NCBI GenBank assembly: GCA_944320975.1
Contig: CALUJM010000004.1
Span: 62,001-126,000 of the forward strand
DNA: 64,000 nt
Source: an uncultured Atopobiaceae bacterium
GTDB lineage: Bacteria > Actinomycetota > Coriobacteriia > Coriobacteriales > Atopobiaceae
Reading direction: 5' to 3'
Below, in pieces: positions 7,401-15,750 of the stretch (positions are counted from its first letter, which is position 1; each line of letters opens with the position of its first letter). The notes beneath the pieces are model-generated. The model did no database searches, was not told the DNA's origin, and saw nothing but the letters and a program-made list of their open reading frames with translations. Position numbers and translations under genes: made by a program.

Positions 7401-8963
7401 GCGGTAGATGGCGGAGAACTTCTCGGTGAGGTAGTCGGTGTAGTACTTCGCCGAGAAGGGCTCGCCGCACGCGGCCTCGATGAGCTCGCCGGAGTCCTTG
7501 GCGCGGCCCCAGCGCCAGATGTTGTCGCGCAGCCAGGTGCGGATGGGCGCGAGGTCGCCTGAGGCGCAAACCGCCTCGAAGTCCATGCCGCCGCGGACCA
7601 TGGCCGCCTTGAGCTGCGCGCCAAAGGCCGAGCCCAGCGCATAGGTGGGGAAGTAGCCGAACGAGCCGTCGGACCAGTGGGTGTCCTGCAGCGCGCCGCG
7701 CGCGTCATCGGGGACGGTGACGCCCAGGTAGTCGCGGTACTTCTGCGCCCAGAGGCGCGGAACGTCGGCTGCGGTGGCCTCGCCCGAGAAGAGCAGCTGC
7801 TCGATCTCGTAGCGAACGAGGACGTGCAGCGGGTAGGTGAGCTCGTCGGCCTCGGTGCGGACCAGGCCCGGCTCGGCGCAGTTTTCGGCGAGATAGAGCT
7901 GGTGGGCGGTCACGCGGGCGAACTGCCCGGGGAAATGGCGACGCAGCACGGCCAGCAGCGTGGGCGCATAGGCCTCAGAGCGGCCCACGAGGTTCTCGAA
8001 GAAGCGGGACTGCGCCTCGTGCATGCCCATCGATGTGCCCTCGGCAAGCGACGTCCCCGCGTAGTCGGCGTCGACGTTCTGCTCGTAGAGGGCGTGTCCG
8101 CCCTCGTGGAGGACGGAGAAGACGTTGGAGAGCACGTTGTCGGGATAGGCGTGGCCGGTTACGATCACAAAGTCGCGCGAGAGCCCGCACGTGAAGGGGT
8201 GCTCGGTGCGGCCGATCCAAAGCGCCCCCTCGTCGAGGCCCTCCAGGCGCGCGAGGTCGCCGGCGAGCCGCCACTGGCGCTCAACGTCGAAGGAACCCTC
8301 CACGCAGGCGTGGCTCGGCTTGTGGCGGCTTGCCATGCAGTCGGCGAGCAGCGGGACCACGCACTCCTTCACCTGGTCGAAGAAGCGGTCGTAGAAGGCG
8401 CGGTCGGTGCCCCACTCGTACTCGTTGAGCCAGACGTCATACGGGTCCTTCTCGGCGTCCTTGCACTCCGCCATGCGGCGCAGCGACTCGACGATGCGGT
8501 CCACGTAGGGCTCGAACGACGCCCAGTCGTTGGCTGCCTTGGCTCGGCGCCAGACGTCGTTGGCCTCCACGGTGAGGCGGCTGAAGGCAGCCTGCTCCTC
8601 GGCGGGAACGTCAACGAGGGCGGCGCGGTCGCGCTTCAAGATCTTGACCTGCGCCATGCGGGTCTCGCCGATGAGCTCCGGCTCCGCCTCCAGACGATCC
8701 AGCAGCGGCGCCACGGCGGGGTCGCAGAGCGCGCGGACCGACATCTCCTGCAGCTGCGCCATAGCCTCGCCGCGCTGTGCGGTGGCCTTGGGCGGGTCGA
8801 TCACGGGCCCGAGCCCGCCGATCTCGCCCATGGCGTAGCGCAGCGAGAAGAGCGTGCGCTCGAGCGCGTCAAGGGTCTCCATGTCCGCGCGGGGGTTGGA
8901 CAGCGCGGCATTGAGCTCGCCGGGGTTGGTCGTGGGGTTCGTGGTGGGGTTCGTTTCTGCCAT
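7395..8963 (-). CDS. Carboxypeptidase Taq family (M32) metallocarboxypeptidase
   Basis: Zinc-dependent carboxypeptidase releasing C-terminal residues from peptides; 522 residues, typical of the family (about 500), no signal peptide. The HExxH zinc site is VLHEGGHALYEQN, with the downstream glutamate region MHEAQSRFFENLVGRS and the later conserved segments RTEADELTYPLHVLVRYEIE and HWSDGSFGYFPTYALGS, all hallmark M32 sequences. The start is the ATG at 8963 with GAGGAGCACTC upstream; a longer open frame exists but lacks a ribosome site. Residues 4-14 are a low-complexity repeat of TNPT. Its stop codon lies inside a palindromic repeat. It probably recycles imported oligopeptides in this peptide-fermenting lifestyle. 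Confidence 0.92.
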   Translation of the reverse strand: MAETNPTTNPTTNPGELNAALSNPRADMETLDALERTLFSLRYAMGEIGGLGPVIDPPKATAQRGEAMAQLQEMSVRALCDPAVAPLLDRLEAEPELIGETRMAQVKILKRDRAALVDVPAEEQAAFSRLTVEANDVWRRAKAANDWASFEPYVDRIVESLRRMAECKDAEKDPYDVWLNEYEWGTDRAFYDRFFDQVKECVVPLLADCMASRHKPSHACVEGSFDVERQWRLAGDLARLEGLDEGALWIGRTEHPFTCGLSRDFVIVTGHAYPDNVLSNVFSVLHEGGHALYEQNVDADYAGTSLAEGTSMGMHEAQSRFFENLVGRSEAYAPTLLAVLRRHFPGQFARVTAHQLYLAENCAEPGLVRTEADELTYPLHVLVRYEIEQLLFSGEATAADVPRLWAQKYRDYLGVTVPDDARGALQDTHWSDGSFGYFPTYALGSAFGAQLKAAMVRGGMDFEAVCASGDLAPIRTWLRDNIWRWGRAKDSGELIEAACGEPFSAKYYTDYLTEKFSAIYRL

Positions 8964-9129
8964 GAGTGCTCCTCGCTGCCTTGAGGGATGTGACGCATCT
9001 TCAGTGTACCCGTCCGCCGACGCTCGGACCCGCCTGCGCAGAAGATGGCCACAGAGCTTTTGCGGGTGGCTATCATCGGGAATACGTTTGGCTGCGGGAT
9101 GCGGTCCCGCGACGCAAGGAGGAACGAAC

Positions 9130-10083
9130 ATGGATATGGTGCTGGGCATCGACGTCGGCGGGACGAGCATCAAGGCGGGACTGTTCACGCCCGAGGGCGA
9201 GCTGCTCGAGGAGCGCAAGATCCCCACGCCGGCGCTGGTGGATGCCGCCGCGTACGCCACCGTGACCGAGGGCCTGGGCAAGATCCTCGCGGCGCACGAC
9301 GCCACCGCCGCCGACGTCATCGCCTGCGGCCTGGACGTGCCCGGCCCCGTTGCCGACGACGGCACCGTGGGTCTTCTCGCCAACATCAAGCTCGATCCCG
9401 AGGGCTTTGTCGGCGCGCTCGCCGCCGAGTTCCCCAACGCGAGCATCGCCTTCGTCAACGACGCCAACGCGGCGGCGCTCGGCGAGATGTGGGCCGGCGT
9501 GGCGCAGGGCGTCTCCAGCTACGTTCTCATCGCGCTGGGAACTGGCGTCGGCGCCGGCGTGGTCGTGGGCGGCAGGCTCATCGCCGGCTCCTTCGGCGCG
9601 GGCGGCGAGATCGGCCACATCACGCTCAACCGCGACGAGACGCGCACGTGCGGCTGCGGCCGGCGCGGCTGCCTCGAGCAGTACGCCTCGGCGCAGGGCA
9701 TCGTGCGCCTCTACCTCGAGGAGTGCGAGCGCCGCGGCGTGACGCCGGTGAACGTTGAGCACGCCACCGACACGCTCTCCGTCTTCCGCGCGCTCGCGGG
9801 CGGCGACGAGTGCGCCAAGCTCGCCGTGGACAAGATGTGCGACTACCTGGCGCTGGCCATGTCGCAGATCTCCTGCATCGTGGACCCGGAGATGTACCTC
9901 ATCGGCGGCGGCGTGGCGGGCGCGTTTGCCACCTTCGCCCCCGAGCTGCGAGAGAAGTTCGCGGAGTACGCCCTCAAGCCGTGCAAGGAGGCCCGCATCG
10001 AGGCCGCGAGCCTCGGCAACCAGGCGGCCATGTACGGCTGCGCCTACGAGGCCCTGCGCCTGCGTCGCGAGAACAGGGGATAG
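9130..10083 (+). CDS. glk: ROK-family glucokinase
   Basis: Phosphorylates glucose with ATP, or a related hexose; cytoplasmic. It has 317 residues. The N-terminal phosphate loop is GIDVGGTSIKAGLF; the substrate and catalytic region is FVNDANAAALGE with the Asn-Asp pair; the ROK zinc site CGCGRRGCLE is complete, and GTGVGAGVVVGG and GGEIGHI are conserved. The start at 9130 has AAGGAGG spaced eight bases upstream. The gene is divergent from the M32 carboxypeptidase. Free glucose reaching the cell by non-PTS routes, or released by intracellular glycosidases, would enter glycolysis here. Specificity for glucose rather than another hexose is inferred from overall similarity. Confidence 0.9.
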   Translation: MDMVLGIDVGGTSIKAGLFTPEGELLEERKIPTPALVDAAAYATVTEGLGKILAAHDATAADVIACGLDVPGPVADDGTVGLLANIKLDPEGFVGALAAEFPNASIAFVNDANAAALGEMWAGVAQGVSSYVLIALGTGVGAGVVVGGRLIAGSFGAGGEIGHITLNRDETRTCGCGRRGCLEQYASAQGIVRLYLEECERRGVTPVNVEHATDTLSVFRALAGGDECAKLAVDKMCDYLALAMSQISCIVDPEMYLIGGGVAGAFATFAPELREKFAEYALKPCKEARIEAASLGNQAAMYGCAYEALRLRRENRG

Positions 10084-10191
10084 CGGCACGTCTCGCATCA
10101 CGGGGAAATTGCGGTCTCCCGGGGCGCGCGGTGCTATTATTTATCTGTTGTGACTAGGCAGGCGGTGCATGCCGCCGGGTAGGGGGTAGAG

Positions 10192-10650
10192 ATGAGCGAG
10201 TTCGTTCCCGCATCCAATGTTGTTCTCGGTCAGAGCGCCGCGTCCGTCGACGAGGCTCTCAGTCTGCTGGCCGCCAAGGCCGTCGAGCTGGGCCTTTCCG
10301 ACAACACCGAGGGCGTCTACGAGGCCTACAAGGCTCGCGAGGCCGAGGGCACCACGGGCATGACGGGCGGCTTCGCCATTCCCCATGCCAAGAGCGACGC
10401 CATCAAGAAGGCCGGCTTGATTGTGGTCAAGTTCTCCGAGGGCATCGAGTGGGCCTCCATGGACAACGTGCCCGTCACGTGCGCCATCTCCATCCTGACG
10501 CCCGCCTCCGAGGCGGGCACCACCCACCTGCAGCTGCTCTCCAAGGTGGCCGTCCTGCTCATGGATGAGGGCTTCCGTTCCAGCGTCCAGGCCTCCGACG
10601 ATGCCGAGAAGATCGCGGAACTCGTCAACTCCGGCCTCGCCGAGGCATAG
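10192..10650 (+). CDS. PTS EIIA component, fructose/mannitol family
   Basis: A single-domain phosphocarrier of 152 residues that accepts phosphate from HPr. The PTS_EIIA_2 active-site motif GGFAIPHAKS places the phosphorylated residue at His65. No IIB or IIC gene is nearby: the flanks are glk and, convergent, a class II aldolase, so it must work with a permease elsewhere, possibly a galactitol- or fructose-type transporter, or act as a regulatory EIIA. The start at 10192 is preceded by GTAGGGGGTAGAG. A perfect 14-bp terminator follows 30 bases after the stop. Family assignment is firm; sugar specificity is unknown. Confidence 0.88.
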   Translation: MSEFVPASNVVLGQSAASVDEALSLLAAKAVELGLSDNTEGVYEAYKAREAEGTTGMTGGFAIPHAKSDAIKKAGLIVVKFSEGIEWASMDNVPVTCAISILTPASEAGTTHLQLLSKVAVLLMDEGFRSSVQASDDAEKIAELVNSGLAEA

Positions 10651-10680
10651 CGCTTCCGGCAGCGTCTTTCGTACTGCGCA

Positions 10681-10716
10681 ACGGGCGCCCGCGATGACAG
10701 CGTCGCGGGCGCCCGT
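10681..10716 (+). terminator. Terminator-like hairpin after PTS EIIA gene
   Basis: Perfect 14-bp stem, ACGGGCGCCCGCGA (10681-10694) with its complement at 10703-10716, 8-nt loop. The following ACTTCTCG is only weakly T-rich. Confidence 0.75.
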
Positions 10717-10730
10717 ACTTCTCGCCCGAC

Positions 10731-10762
10731 GGTTCTTGTTCTCGTGGGAGGGCAAGAACGAG
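10731..10762. repeat. GGTTCTTG...CAAGAAC imperfect palindrome
   Basis: Arms GGTTCTTGTTCTC and GGGCAAGAACGA flank GTGGGA. Related units with a CTCCCAAGGGGA centre lie at 32955-32988 and 33018-33052, suggesting a dispersed family. Confidence 0.55.
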
Positions 10763-10786
10763 TCTTGCGGGCTTGACAAGCACAAG

Positions 10787-10828
10787 AAAACCCCGGTTGT
10801 TGTACCCGTGAGGGGACAGCAACCGGGG
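10787..10828 (-). terminator. Terminator of the class II aldolase gene
   Basis: Stem CCCCGGTTG (10791-10799) with CAACCGGGG (10820-10828). Read on the minus strand it is followed by TTTTCTTG. The same CCCCGGTTGTTG stem is reused in the terminator at 32887-32928. Confidence 0.8.
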
Positions 10829-10863
10829 TCAAGGCTGTGCGGGTGCGGCGGTAGGGCGCTCGT

Positions 10864-11715
10864 CTACGCCTTGTTGACGGAGCCGAGGTTGGTCATGCGG
10901 ACCTTGACGAGGTCGGTGATCTCCTGCATGCCGGGCTTGTTGGGCTTCTTGGGGTCAAAGGCACCGGGGTTCTCGGCCATGTAGCCCATGAAGCCGCGCA
11001 TGAAGGCCTGGCGCAGCTCGGTGGCGTAGTTGACCTTGCAGATGCCGTTCTTGATGGCCTCGGCGACCTGGTCATCGGGCACGCCGGAGGTGCCGTGGAG
11101 CACGAGCGGCACGTCCACGACGGAGCGGATGGCCTTCACGACGCTCTGCTCGATGTGCGGGGTCTCGGTGTAGACGCCGTGCGCGGTGCCCACGCCGATG
11201 GCGAGAGACGTGCAGCCGGTGCGCTCGACGAACTCGCGCGCCTCCTCGGGATCGGTGTAGGGGCTCTCGCCCTCGACGGCCGGGCCGTCGTCCTCCTTGC
11301 CGCCGACCTTGCCAAGCTCGGCCTCGACGGGGATGTTCAGCGGCTTGGCGACCTTGGTCACGGAGGCGGTGAGGGCGATGTTGTCCTCGAAGGTGTCGTG
11401 GGAGCCGTCGATCATGACGGAGGTGTAGCCGGCCTTCATGGCCTGGACCGCGCGGTCGAAGCCGTCGCCGTGGTCCAGGTGGATGGCCACGGGCACGCTC
11501 GCCTGCTCGGCGGCGACGCGGCACATGGCGGCAAAGTAGTCGAGGTTGGCGTACTTCACGGTGCCCGGCGTGGTCTGCATGATGACGGGGGAGCGAAGCT
11601 CTTCGGCGGCCTTCACGACGGCCATGACGAACTCGAGGCTCTCGACGTTGAACGCTCCGACGGCGTAGTGGCCGGCCTGGGCGTCGAGCAGCATTTCCTT
11701 CGTGGTGACGAGCAT
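10864..11715 (-). CDS. Class II fructose/tagatose-bisphosphate aldolase
   Basis: Zinc-dependent aldol cleavage of a ketose-1,6-bisphosphate to dihydroxyacetone phosphate and glyceraldehyde-3-phosphate. At 283 residues it is the short GatY/KbaY/Fba type. Zinc ligands and active-site motifs are visible: IHLDHGDGFDRA, MIDGSHDTFEDN, the acidic EAELGKVGGKED, AIGVGTAHGVY and LVLHGTSGVPDD. The start at 11715 has GAAGGGAG upstream; an earlier in-frame ATG at 11751 lacks one. It is monocistronic, ended by its own terminator. Either fructose-1,6- or tagatose-1,6-bisphosphate is possible; a tagatose pathway is encoded 12 kb away (LacC-like kinase, AgaS), and a longer class II aldolase sits at 50893-52050. 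Confidence 0.88.
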   Translation of the reverse strand: MLVTTKEMLLDAQAGHYAVGAFNVESLEFVMAVVKAAEELRSPVIMQTTPGTVKYANLDYFAAMCRVAAEQASVPVAIHLDHGDGFDRAVQAMKAGYTSVMIDGSHDTFEDNIALTASVTKVAKPLNIPVEAELGKVGGKEDDGPAVEGESPYTDPEEAREFVERTGCTSLAIGVGTAHGVYTETPHIEQSVVKAIRSVVDVPLVLHGTSGVPDDQVAEAIKNGICKVNYATELRQAFMRGFMGYMAENPGAFDPKKPNKPGMQEITDLVKVRMTNLGSVNKA

Positions 11716-11846
11716 CGAAACTCCCTTCTTCGGAGTGGCTGATACCGCCATTGTACGAAGGGCGGCGGTCGTGTGCTCAGATGGGGCACTGCCGGCGGTT
11801 GGGCCTGCTCCGCCAAAGGGAAACCAAGCGCAAGGGGCGGGGTTCG

Positions 11847-11971
11847 TTTGTAGGGTATTTCACCGGCGCTCACGTGAGTACACTACAAATGGAGCTGTGA
11901 GTTTTCGCAGGTCAGAAGCTTGACAAAATTGTAGTGTATTTTCGGTCGCGCCCTGAAAATACCCTACAAAT
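11847..11971. repeat. Head-to-head pair of GTAGGGTATTT palindromic units
   Basis: Unit 1 (11847-11889) and unit 2 (11929-11971) are inverted copies of one another. Each is an imperfect hairpin with ends TTTGTAGGGTATTT and ACACTACAAA. The 39 bases between them contain TTTTCGCAGGTCAGAA (11902-11917), whose exact reverse complement occurs at 23294-23309. The layout is that of a BIME. It occupies much of the 419-base divergent region between the aldolase and the DeoR regulator; the rest holds AT-rich DNA with an inverted repeat GCTTTC/GAAAGC (12014-12035) but no gene. Confidence 0.8.
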
Positions 11972-12134
11972 GAGCCTCTTGTCCGATTGGCTCTCCCGGA
12001 TACCCCTAAAGCGGCTTTCTTTCCAAAACGAAAGCAAAAGCAATGTGATAGATTGCCTGTAAGGCAAGAAAAGGAAACACAATTCGCACACAAACAGACG
12101 ACGGGCGAGAAATACCACGAGAAGGGCGGCGGCC

Positions 12135-12902
12135 ATGACGATGTCATCCGAAGAGCGGCGCGCAGCGATTCTCTCCATGCTCGACCGCGCGACGTCCGTG
12201 CAGGTCACGCAGCTCGCGGAAGCCTTCGGCGTATCCCGCGTGACGGCGCGCGCCGACCTCGACGCCCTCGAGCGCGACGGCAAGCTGCGCCGTACGCACG
12301 GCGGCGCGGTCTCGCTCTCCAAGACCCTCACGGTCTCTGTTCAGGACCGGCGCGTCAACGTGAACGTGGAGGCCAAGCAGGCCATCGCGCGGCTGGCGGC
12401 GCCCTTCGTAGAAGACGGTGACGCGGTGCTCGTGGACTCGGGCACCACGGCACTCGAGCTCGTGCGCGCCATCTCGGGGCGGACGGGGGTGACCATCGTG
12501 ACCGACGACTTCACCATCGCCGACTACGTGGACCGCTCCGCACCCTCCCTCGACGTCATCATCCTGGGCGGCAGCCTGCGCAAGGGGCACCGCTACACCG
12601 CGGGCCCGCTCGCCATGCGCACGCTCGAGATGCTCCACCCGGACAAGGCCTTCGTCACGCCCACGTCCTACGTGCCCGGTCGCGGCCTCATGACCAACAA
12701 CCAGGACATGGCCGAGCTCAAGCGCGCGTATCTGGCCTGCGCCGCTCGCACCTTCGTTCTCATGGACCAGAGCAAGGTCGGCGCGGCGGGGCTCTTGTGG
12801 TTTGGGACACTCGAGCGCGTCGAGGCCGTGATCATGGACGCGGACCCAGAGGGCGTGGTGGGCGCGGACGCGGCCGAGCTGGGCTGCCGCGTCATATACT
12901 AG
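12135..12902 (+). CDS. DeoR/GlpR-family transcriptional regulator
   Basis: 255 residues, the standard DeoR size. The N-terminal helix-turn-helix (about residues 6-58) contains the family signature QLAEAFGVSRVTARADLDAL followed by RRTHGGAV, and the C-terminal DeoRC sensor domain, an ISOCOT fold, has VDSGTTALELVRAI and VTDDFTIADY, which bind phosphosugars. It is encoded just ahead of a HAD phosphatase (26-base gap) and divergent from the class II aldolase, so it probably represses one or both in response to a sugar phosphate. ATG 12135 is used, with GAGAAGGG upstream; ATG 12141 is an alternative. Confidence 0.9.
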   Translation: MTMSSEERRAAILSMLDRATSVQVTQLAEAFGVSRVTARADLDALERDGKLRRTHGGAVSLSKTLTVSVQDRRVNVNVEAKQAIARLAAPFVEDGDAVLVDSGTTALELVRAISGRTGVTIVTDDFTIADYVDRSAPSLDVIILGGSLRKGHRYTAGPLAMRTLEMLHPDKAFVTPTSYVPGRGLMTNNQDMAELKRAYLACAARTFVLMDQSKVGAAGLLWFGTLERVEAVIMDADPEGVVGADAAELGCRVIY

Positions 12903-12928
12903 GGTCCGCAAAGCGAAGGGAGAAGAAC

Positions 12929-13744
12929 GTGGCCGTGAAGCTCATCCTCACCGACATCGACGGGACCATCCTGCCGCGCGGCAGGCGCCAGGTCTCAGCG
13001 CGCACCGTCGCCGCCTTCCATGCGGCGATCGACGCCGGCCTCTGGGTGGGCGCTGCGAGCGGGCGCGGCTTCTCGTGGATTCCGGACTTCTTCGGCGGGG
13101 ATGAGGCGTGCTGCTCAACGGCGCTCGCCACCAACGGCATGCAGGTCTACCTGGGCGGCGAGAAGGTCATGGAGCAGACGCTCGCGCCCGATGCGCTCGA
13201 GCAGCTGCGCGCCATCGTGGCCGCCACGCCGGGCGCCGGGCTGGTCTGCTTTGACGACGCGACCCCGCTTCTGGTGGAGGGCGAGCTCGAGGTGCTCGCC
13301 GAGCACTTTCCGGCCTATGCCGAGCGCTGCCGCGTGACGCGCGAGCTGCCGGACTTTCCCGTGGTGAAGGCCAACGTCTTCACCGGTGAGGGCGAGGCGG
13401 CCATGACAGAGCTCGTGGCGCGGCTGGGCGCCGAGGTTGCGGCGTTTGACGTGGACCGCGCCATGCCCACGTACTCCAACATCATGCCGCGCGGCTGGAA
13501 CAAGGGCACCGCGGTGGCGTGGCTGGCCGAGCGTCTGGCCGTAGGCCTCGACGAGGTCGTGGTCTTCGGCGACGCTGACAACGACCTGCCGATGTTCGCG
13601 GCAGTGGAGAACTCCGTCGCGGTGGCAGGCGCCACGCCGGAGGCAGCCGAGGCGGCGCGCTGGCACATCGATGCCTGCGAGGACGACGCAGTGGCCGCCT
13701 CAATCGAGGCCCTCGCGACAGGGGAGTGGCCGTTTACGCACTGA
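12929..13744 (+). CDS. Cof-type HAD hydrolase (sugar-phosphate phosphatase-like)
   Basis: 271 residues of the HAD superfamily, subfamily IIB. Motif I is LTDIDGTIL with nucleophile Asp9 and acid Asp11; motif II is GAASGRGFSW; the Lys of motif III lies before VVFGDADNDLPMF, motif IV. The C2-type cap domain between motifs II and III has the expected length. The GTG at 12929 is chosen because GAAGGGAGAAG precedes it. Co-transcribed behind a DeoR regulator, it may dephosphorylate accumulated sugar phosphates, a common role for such pairs; the substrate is not determinable here. A GGGTATG repeat element begins 18 bases after the stop. Confidence 0.88.
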   Translation: MAVKLILTDIDGTILPRGRRQVSARTVAAFHAAIDAGLWVGAASGRGFSWIPDFFGGDEACCSTALATNGMQVYLGGEKVMEQTLAPDALEQLRAIVAATPGAGLVCFDDATPLLVEGELEVLAEHFPAYAERCRVTRELPDFPVVKANVFTGEGEAAMTELVARLGAEVAAFDVDRAMPTYSNIMPRGWNKGTAVAWLAERLAVGLDEVVVFGDADNDLPMFAAVENSVAVAGATPEAAEAARWHIDACEDDAVAASIEALATGEWPFTH

Positions 13745-13761
13745 GGGGCGCCCGTCCCTGA

Positions 13762-13898
13762 GGGTATGCGCAGTGCGCATACCGGGTATGTGCAGTCAAT
13801 CTCAAGGTCCTTCTCGCAAAACCGCAGGTCAGAGATGCGGGCGAGAAGATAGCGGGTCGGAAAAGCGTACATACCCTGAGCGGGCGGTGTACATACCC
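13762..13898. repeat. Four-copy GGGTATGTACACC element, copy A
   Basis: Left half has GGGTATGCGCA at 13762-13772 and GGGTATGTGCA at 13784-13794 as direct copies. Right half has the inverted forms GCGTACATACCC (13865-13876) and GGTGTACATACCC (13886-13898). The inner segment carries CCGCAGGTCAGAGATGCGG and two CTTCTCG motifs facing each other. A paralogous element with the same spacing is at 21892-22029. This copy ends just upstream of the presumed -10 box of the response regulator gene. Confidence 0.85.
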
Positions 13899-13916
13899 TC
13901 GAGGCGGGGTCGGGGC

Positions 13917-13922
13917 TATACT
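13917..13922 (+). promoter_or_regulatory. Probable -10 box for a leaderless response-regulator mRNA
   Basis: TATACT lies 7 bases before the ATG at 13929, and the bases between carry no Shine-Dalgarno sequence. Transcription would therefore start at or beside the ATG, giving a leaderless mRNA. The -35 zone (around 13894-13899) falls inside the ACATACCC end of the adjoining repeat element and is not a good consensus. Confidence 0.5.
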
Positions 13923-13928
13923 GGCTCC

Positions 13929-14636
13929 ATGAATACGCTCGCCAACAGCCCCCGCGTCCTCGTGGTCGAGGACGACGCCGCACTCTCCGAAGTGGTCTGC
14001 ACCTTTCTCGGGGACGAGGGCTACGCGTGCGTGCCAGCCTTCTCCGGCACGGAGGCGCTGCTCGCGGCAGAGCGCGCAGACGAGAAGAACGAGCCCTTTG
14101 ACCTCGTGATCTTGGACCTCATGCTGCCCGGCCTCCCCGGCGAGGAGCTCATCGGGCGCCTGCGCGCGACCGGCGTTGCCGCCCCCGTGATCGTGACCTC
14201 GGCGCGCTCCGCCGTGACGGACCGCGTGGCGCTCCTTCGCCTGGGCGCGAGCGACTATCTCGTCAAGCCCTTCGACCTCGACGAGCTGCTTGCGCGCGTG
14301 GAGGTGCAGTTGCGCGGGCGCGGGCGAGAAGAGCATGCGGGCACCGTAGTGCGCTTTGGCCGCTGGGAGCTCGATCCCGCTGCGCGCGCGTTTGCCGTGG
14401 ACGGTGAGCCCATGCGTCTCACGCGCACCGAGTTCGACATCCTCGCCGCCCTCATGCGCGAGCCGAGCCGCGTCTTTACCAAGCAGGCCCTCTTCGAGCT
14501 TGTGCGCAACGAGGAGGCGCTCACGGAGGAGCGCACCATCTCCACGCACGTGAGCAACCTGCGCGCCAAGCTGCGTCCGTCCGGCACGGACGCCTACATC
14601 CAGACCGTCTGGGGCATCGGCTTCAAGCTCCAATGA
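13929..14636 (+). CDS. OmpR/PhoB-family response regulator
   Basis: 235 residues. The receiver domain (about 8-125) has the acidic pair in LVVEDDAAL, phospho-acceptor Asp63 in LVILDLMLPGLPG and Lys113 in YLVKPFD. The C-terminal winged helix (about 140-233) ends with the characteristic TVWGIGFKLQ. It heads a cluster with an ABC exporter (ATPase plus two permeases) and a histidine kinase, the usual layout of peptide-antibiotic sensing and resistance systems. No Shine-Dalgarno precedes the ATG, and a -10 box sits 7 bases upstream, suggesting leaderless expression. Its last codons CAA-TGA form the outer arm of a palindromic repeat (14632-14668). Confidence 0.92.
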   Translation: MNTLANSPRVLVVEDDAALSEVVCTFLGDEGYACVPAFSGTEALLAAERADEKNEPFDLVILDLMLPGLPGEELIGRLRATGVAAPVIVTSARSAVTDRVALLRLGASDYLVKPFDLDELLARVEVQLRGRGREEHAGTVVRFGRWELDPAARAFAVDGEPMRLTRTEFDILAALMREPSRVFTKQALFELVRNEEALTEERTISTHVSNLRAKLRPSGTDAYIQTVWGIGFKLQ

Positions 14637-14668
14637 TTCAAAAGGGGACAGACCCCTTTTGAATCATT
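14632..14668. repeat. GGGGACAGACCCC palindrome overlapping a stop codon
   Basis: 16-bp arms AATGATTCAAAAGGGG (14632-14647) and its complement (14653-14668) around ACAGA. The TGA at 14634-14636 is the stop codon of the response regulator. Half of this unit is also found in the compound element at 30827-30903. Confidence 0.9.
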
Positions 14669-14749
14669 CTTGTCGAAGTCTTGTAGGTCTCTGGAGCGTT
14701 TGCCGACACCTTCCGGGTACGCTGAAAGCGGCAAGGGAAGGGGGACACC

Positions 14750-15745
14750 ATGAACGCCATCGAGACGAGCAACCTCTCCAAGTCCTTCTCGCGCGGCACC
14801 GTACACGCGGTGCGCGACGTGAGCCTCTCCGTGCCCGCCGGTGCCGTCTACGGCATCGTGGGCAAGAACGGCGCGGGCAAGTCCACCCTGCTCAAGCTGG
14901 TCGCGGGCTTCATGCGGCAGGACGCTGGCACCGTGAGCGTCCTCGGCCGGCAGCTGCGCCCGTGCGAGTCCGACCCGCGCATCGGCGCGCTCGTGGAGGC
15001 GCCCGCGGTCTACGGGCGGCTCGACGCCTTCGAGAACCTCATGAACCGCGCCCTGGTGCTCGGCCTGCCCGACCCACAGAAGGCGTGCCGAGAAGTGCTT
15101 GCGGCCGTGGGCCTGGACGAGCGCACGGGCGGTGACGGCAGGCGCCGCATCCTCTGGCCGCGCGGCTCCTACGTGGACGACCTCTCTGCGGGGCAGCGCC
15201 AGCGACTCGGCGTGGCCCTCGCGCTGCTTGGCGCGCCCGAGGTGCTGCTGCTCGACGAGCCGCTCAACGGCATCGACCCCACGGGCGCGTCCGAGCTGCG
15301 CGACCTTCTGGTCCGCCTCAACCGCGAGCGTGGTGTGACGATCGTCATCAGCTCGCATATCCTGGCGCACCTTGAGCGCATGTGCACGCACTACGGCATC
15401 ATGCGCGACGGCGCCCTCGCGCGCCAACTCACCTCCGACGAGCTTGCCGACGCCTGTGCCACCCACCTCACGCTGCGCGTCGACGCCCCGGAGCGCGCGG
15501 TGGCCGTGCTCGCCGAGGAGCTGCCGGGCCTCACGGTGCGCGTGCTGCCTGGCGGTGCCCTCCGCGTGACCGCCCCGGGCGGCGGCGAGCCGGACCGCAC
15601 GGTGCTGGCGCAGGTGCTCCTAGCTGCGGGCATCGCCGTGACGGAGCTCACGGTCTCCGCGCCCGACGTGGAGGCCGAGCTCGTCCGCCTCATCGATGGA
15701 AAGGCGGACACCGCAGCGAGCCGCTCGGTCGAGAAGGGCAGGTGA
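14750..15745 (+). CDS. ABC transporter ATPase, antibiotic/lantibiotic-immunity type (LanF/BcrA-like)
   Basis: 331 residues. Walker A GKNGAGKST (38-46), signature LSAGQRQRLG, Walker B VLLLDEPLNGIDP and the switch His in VISSHIL are all present, so it should hydrolyse ATP. The C-terminal about 110 residues form the extra domain of the BcrA/LanF group. Two ABC-2-like permeases follow within 6 and 24 bases, and a histidine kinase after them. The cluster would export or expel a membrane-active peptide or bacitracin-like compound. The start at 14750 has AAGGGAAGGGG upstream. Confidence 0.88.
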   Translation: MNAIETSNLSKSFSRGTVHAVRDVSLSVPAGAVYGIVGKNGAGKSTLLKLVAGFMRQDAGTVSVLGRQLRPCESDPRIGALVEAPAVYGRLDAFENLMNRALVLGLPDPQKACREVLAAVGLDERTGGDGRRRILWPRGSYVDDLSAGQRQRLGVALALLGAPEVLLLDEPLNGIDPTGASELRDLLVRLNRERGVTIVISSHILAHLERMCTHYGIMRDGALARQLTSDELADACATHLTLRVDAPERAVAVLAEELPGLTVRVLPGGALRVTAPGGGEPDRTVLAQVLLAAGIAVTELTVSAPDVEAELVRLIDGKADTAASRSVEKGR

Positions 15746-15750
15746 GCGCC

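Noticed and set aside
7677..8984. 435-residue plus-strand open frame opposite the M32 carboxypeptidase
   Set aside because: Antisense shadow; the minus-strand frame carries the HEGGH zinc site and all family motifs.
10109..10140. TTGCGG...TATTAT as the promoter of the PTS EIIA gene
   Set aside because: The 20-base spacer is too long for confidence, although TATTAT itself is a good -10 candidate.
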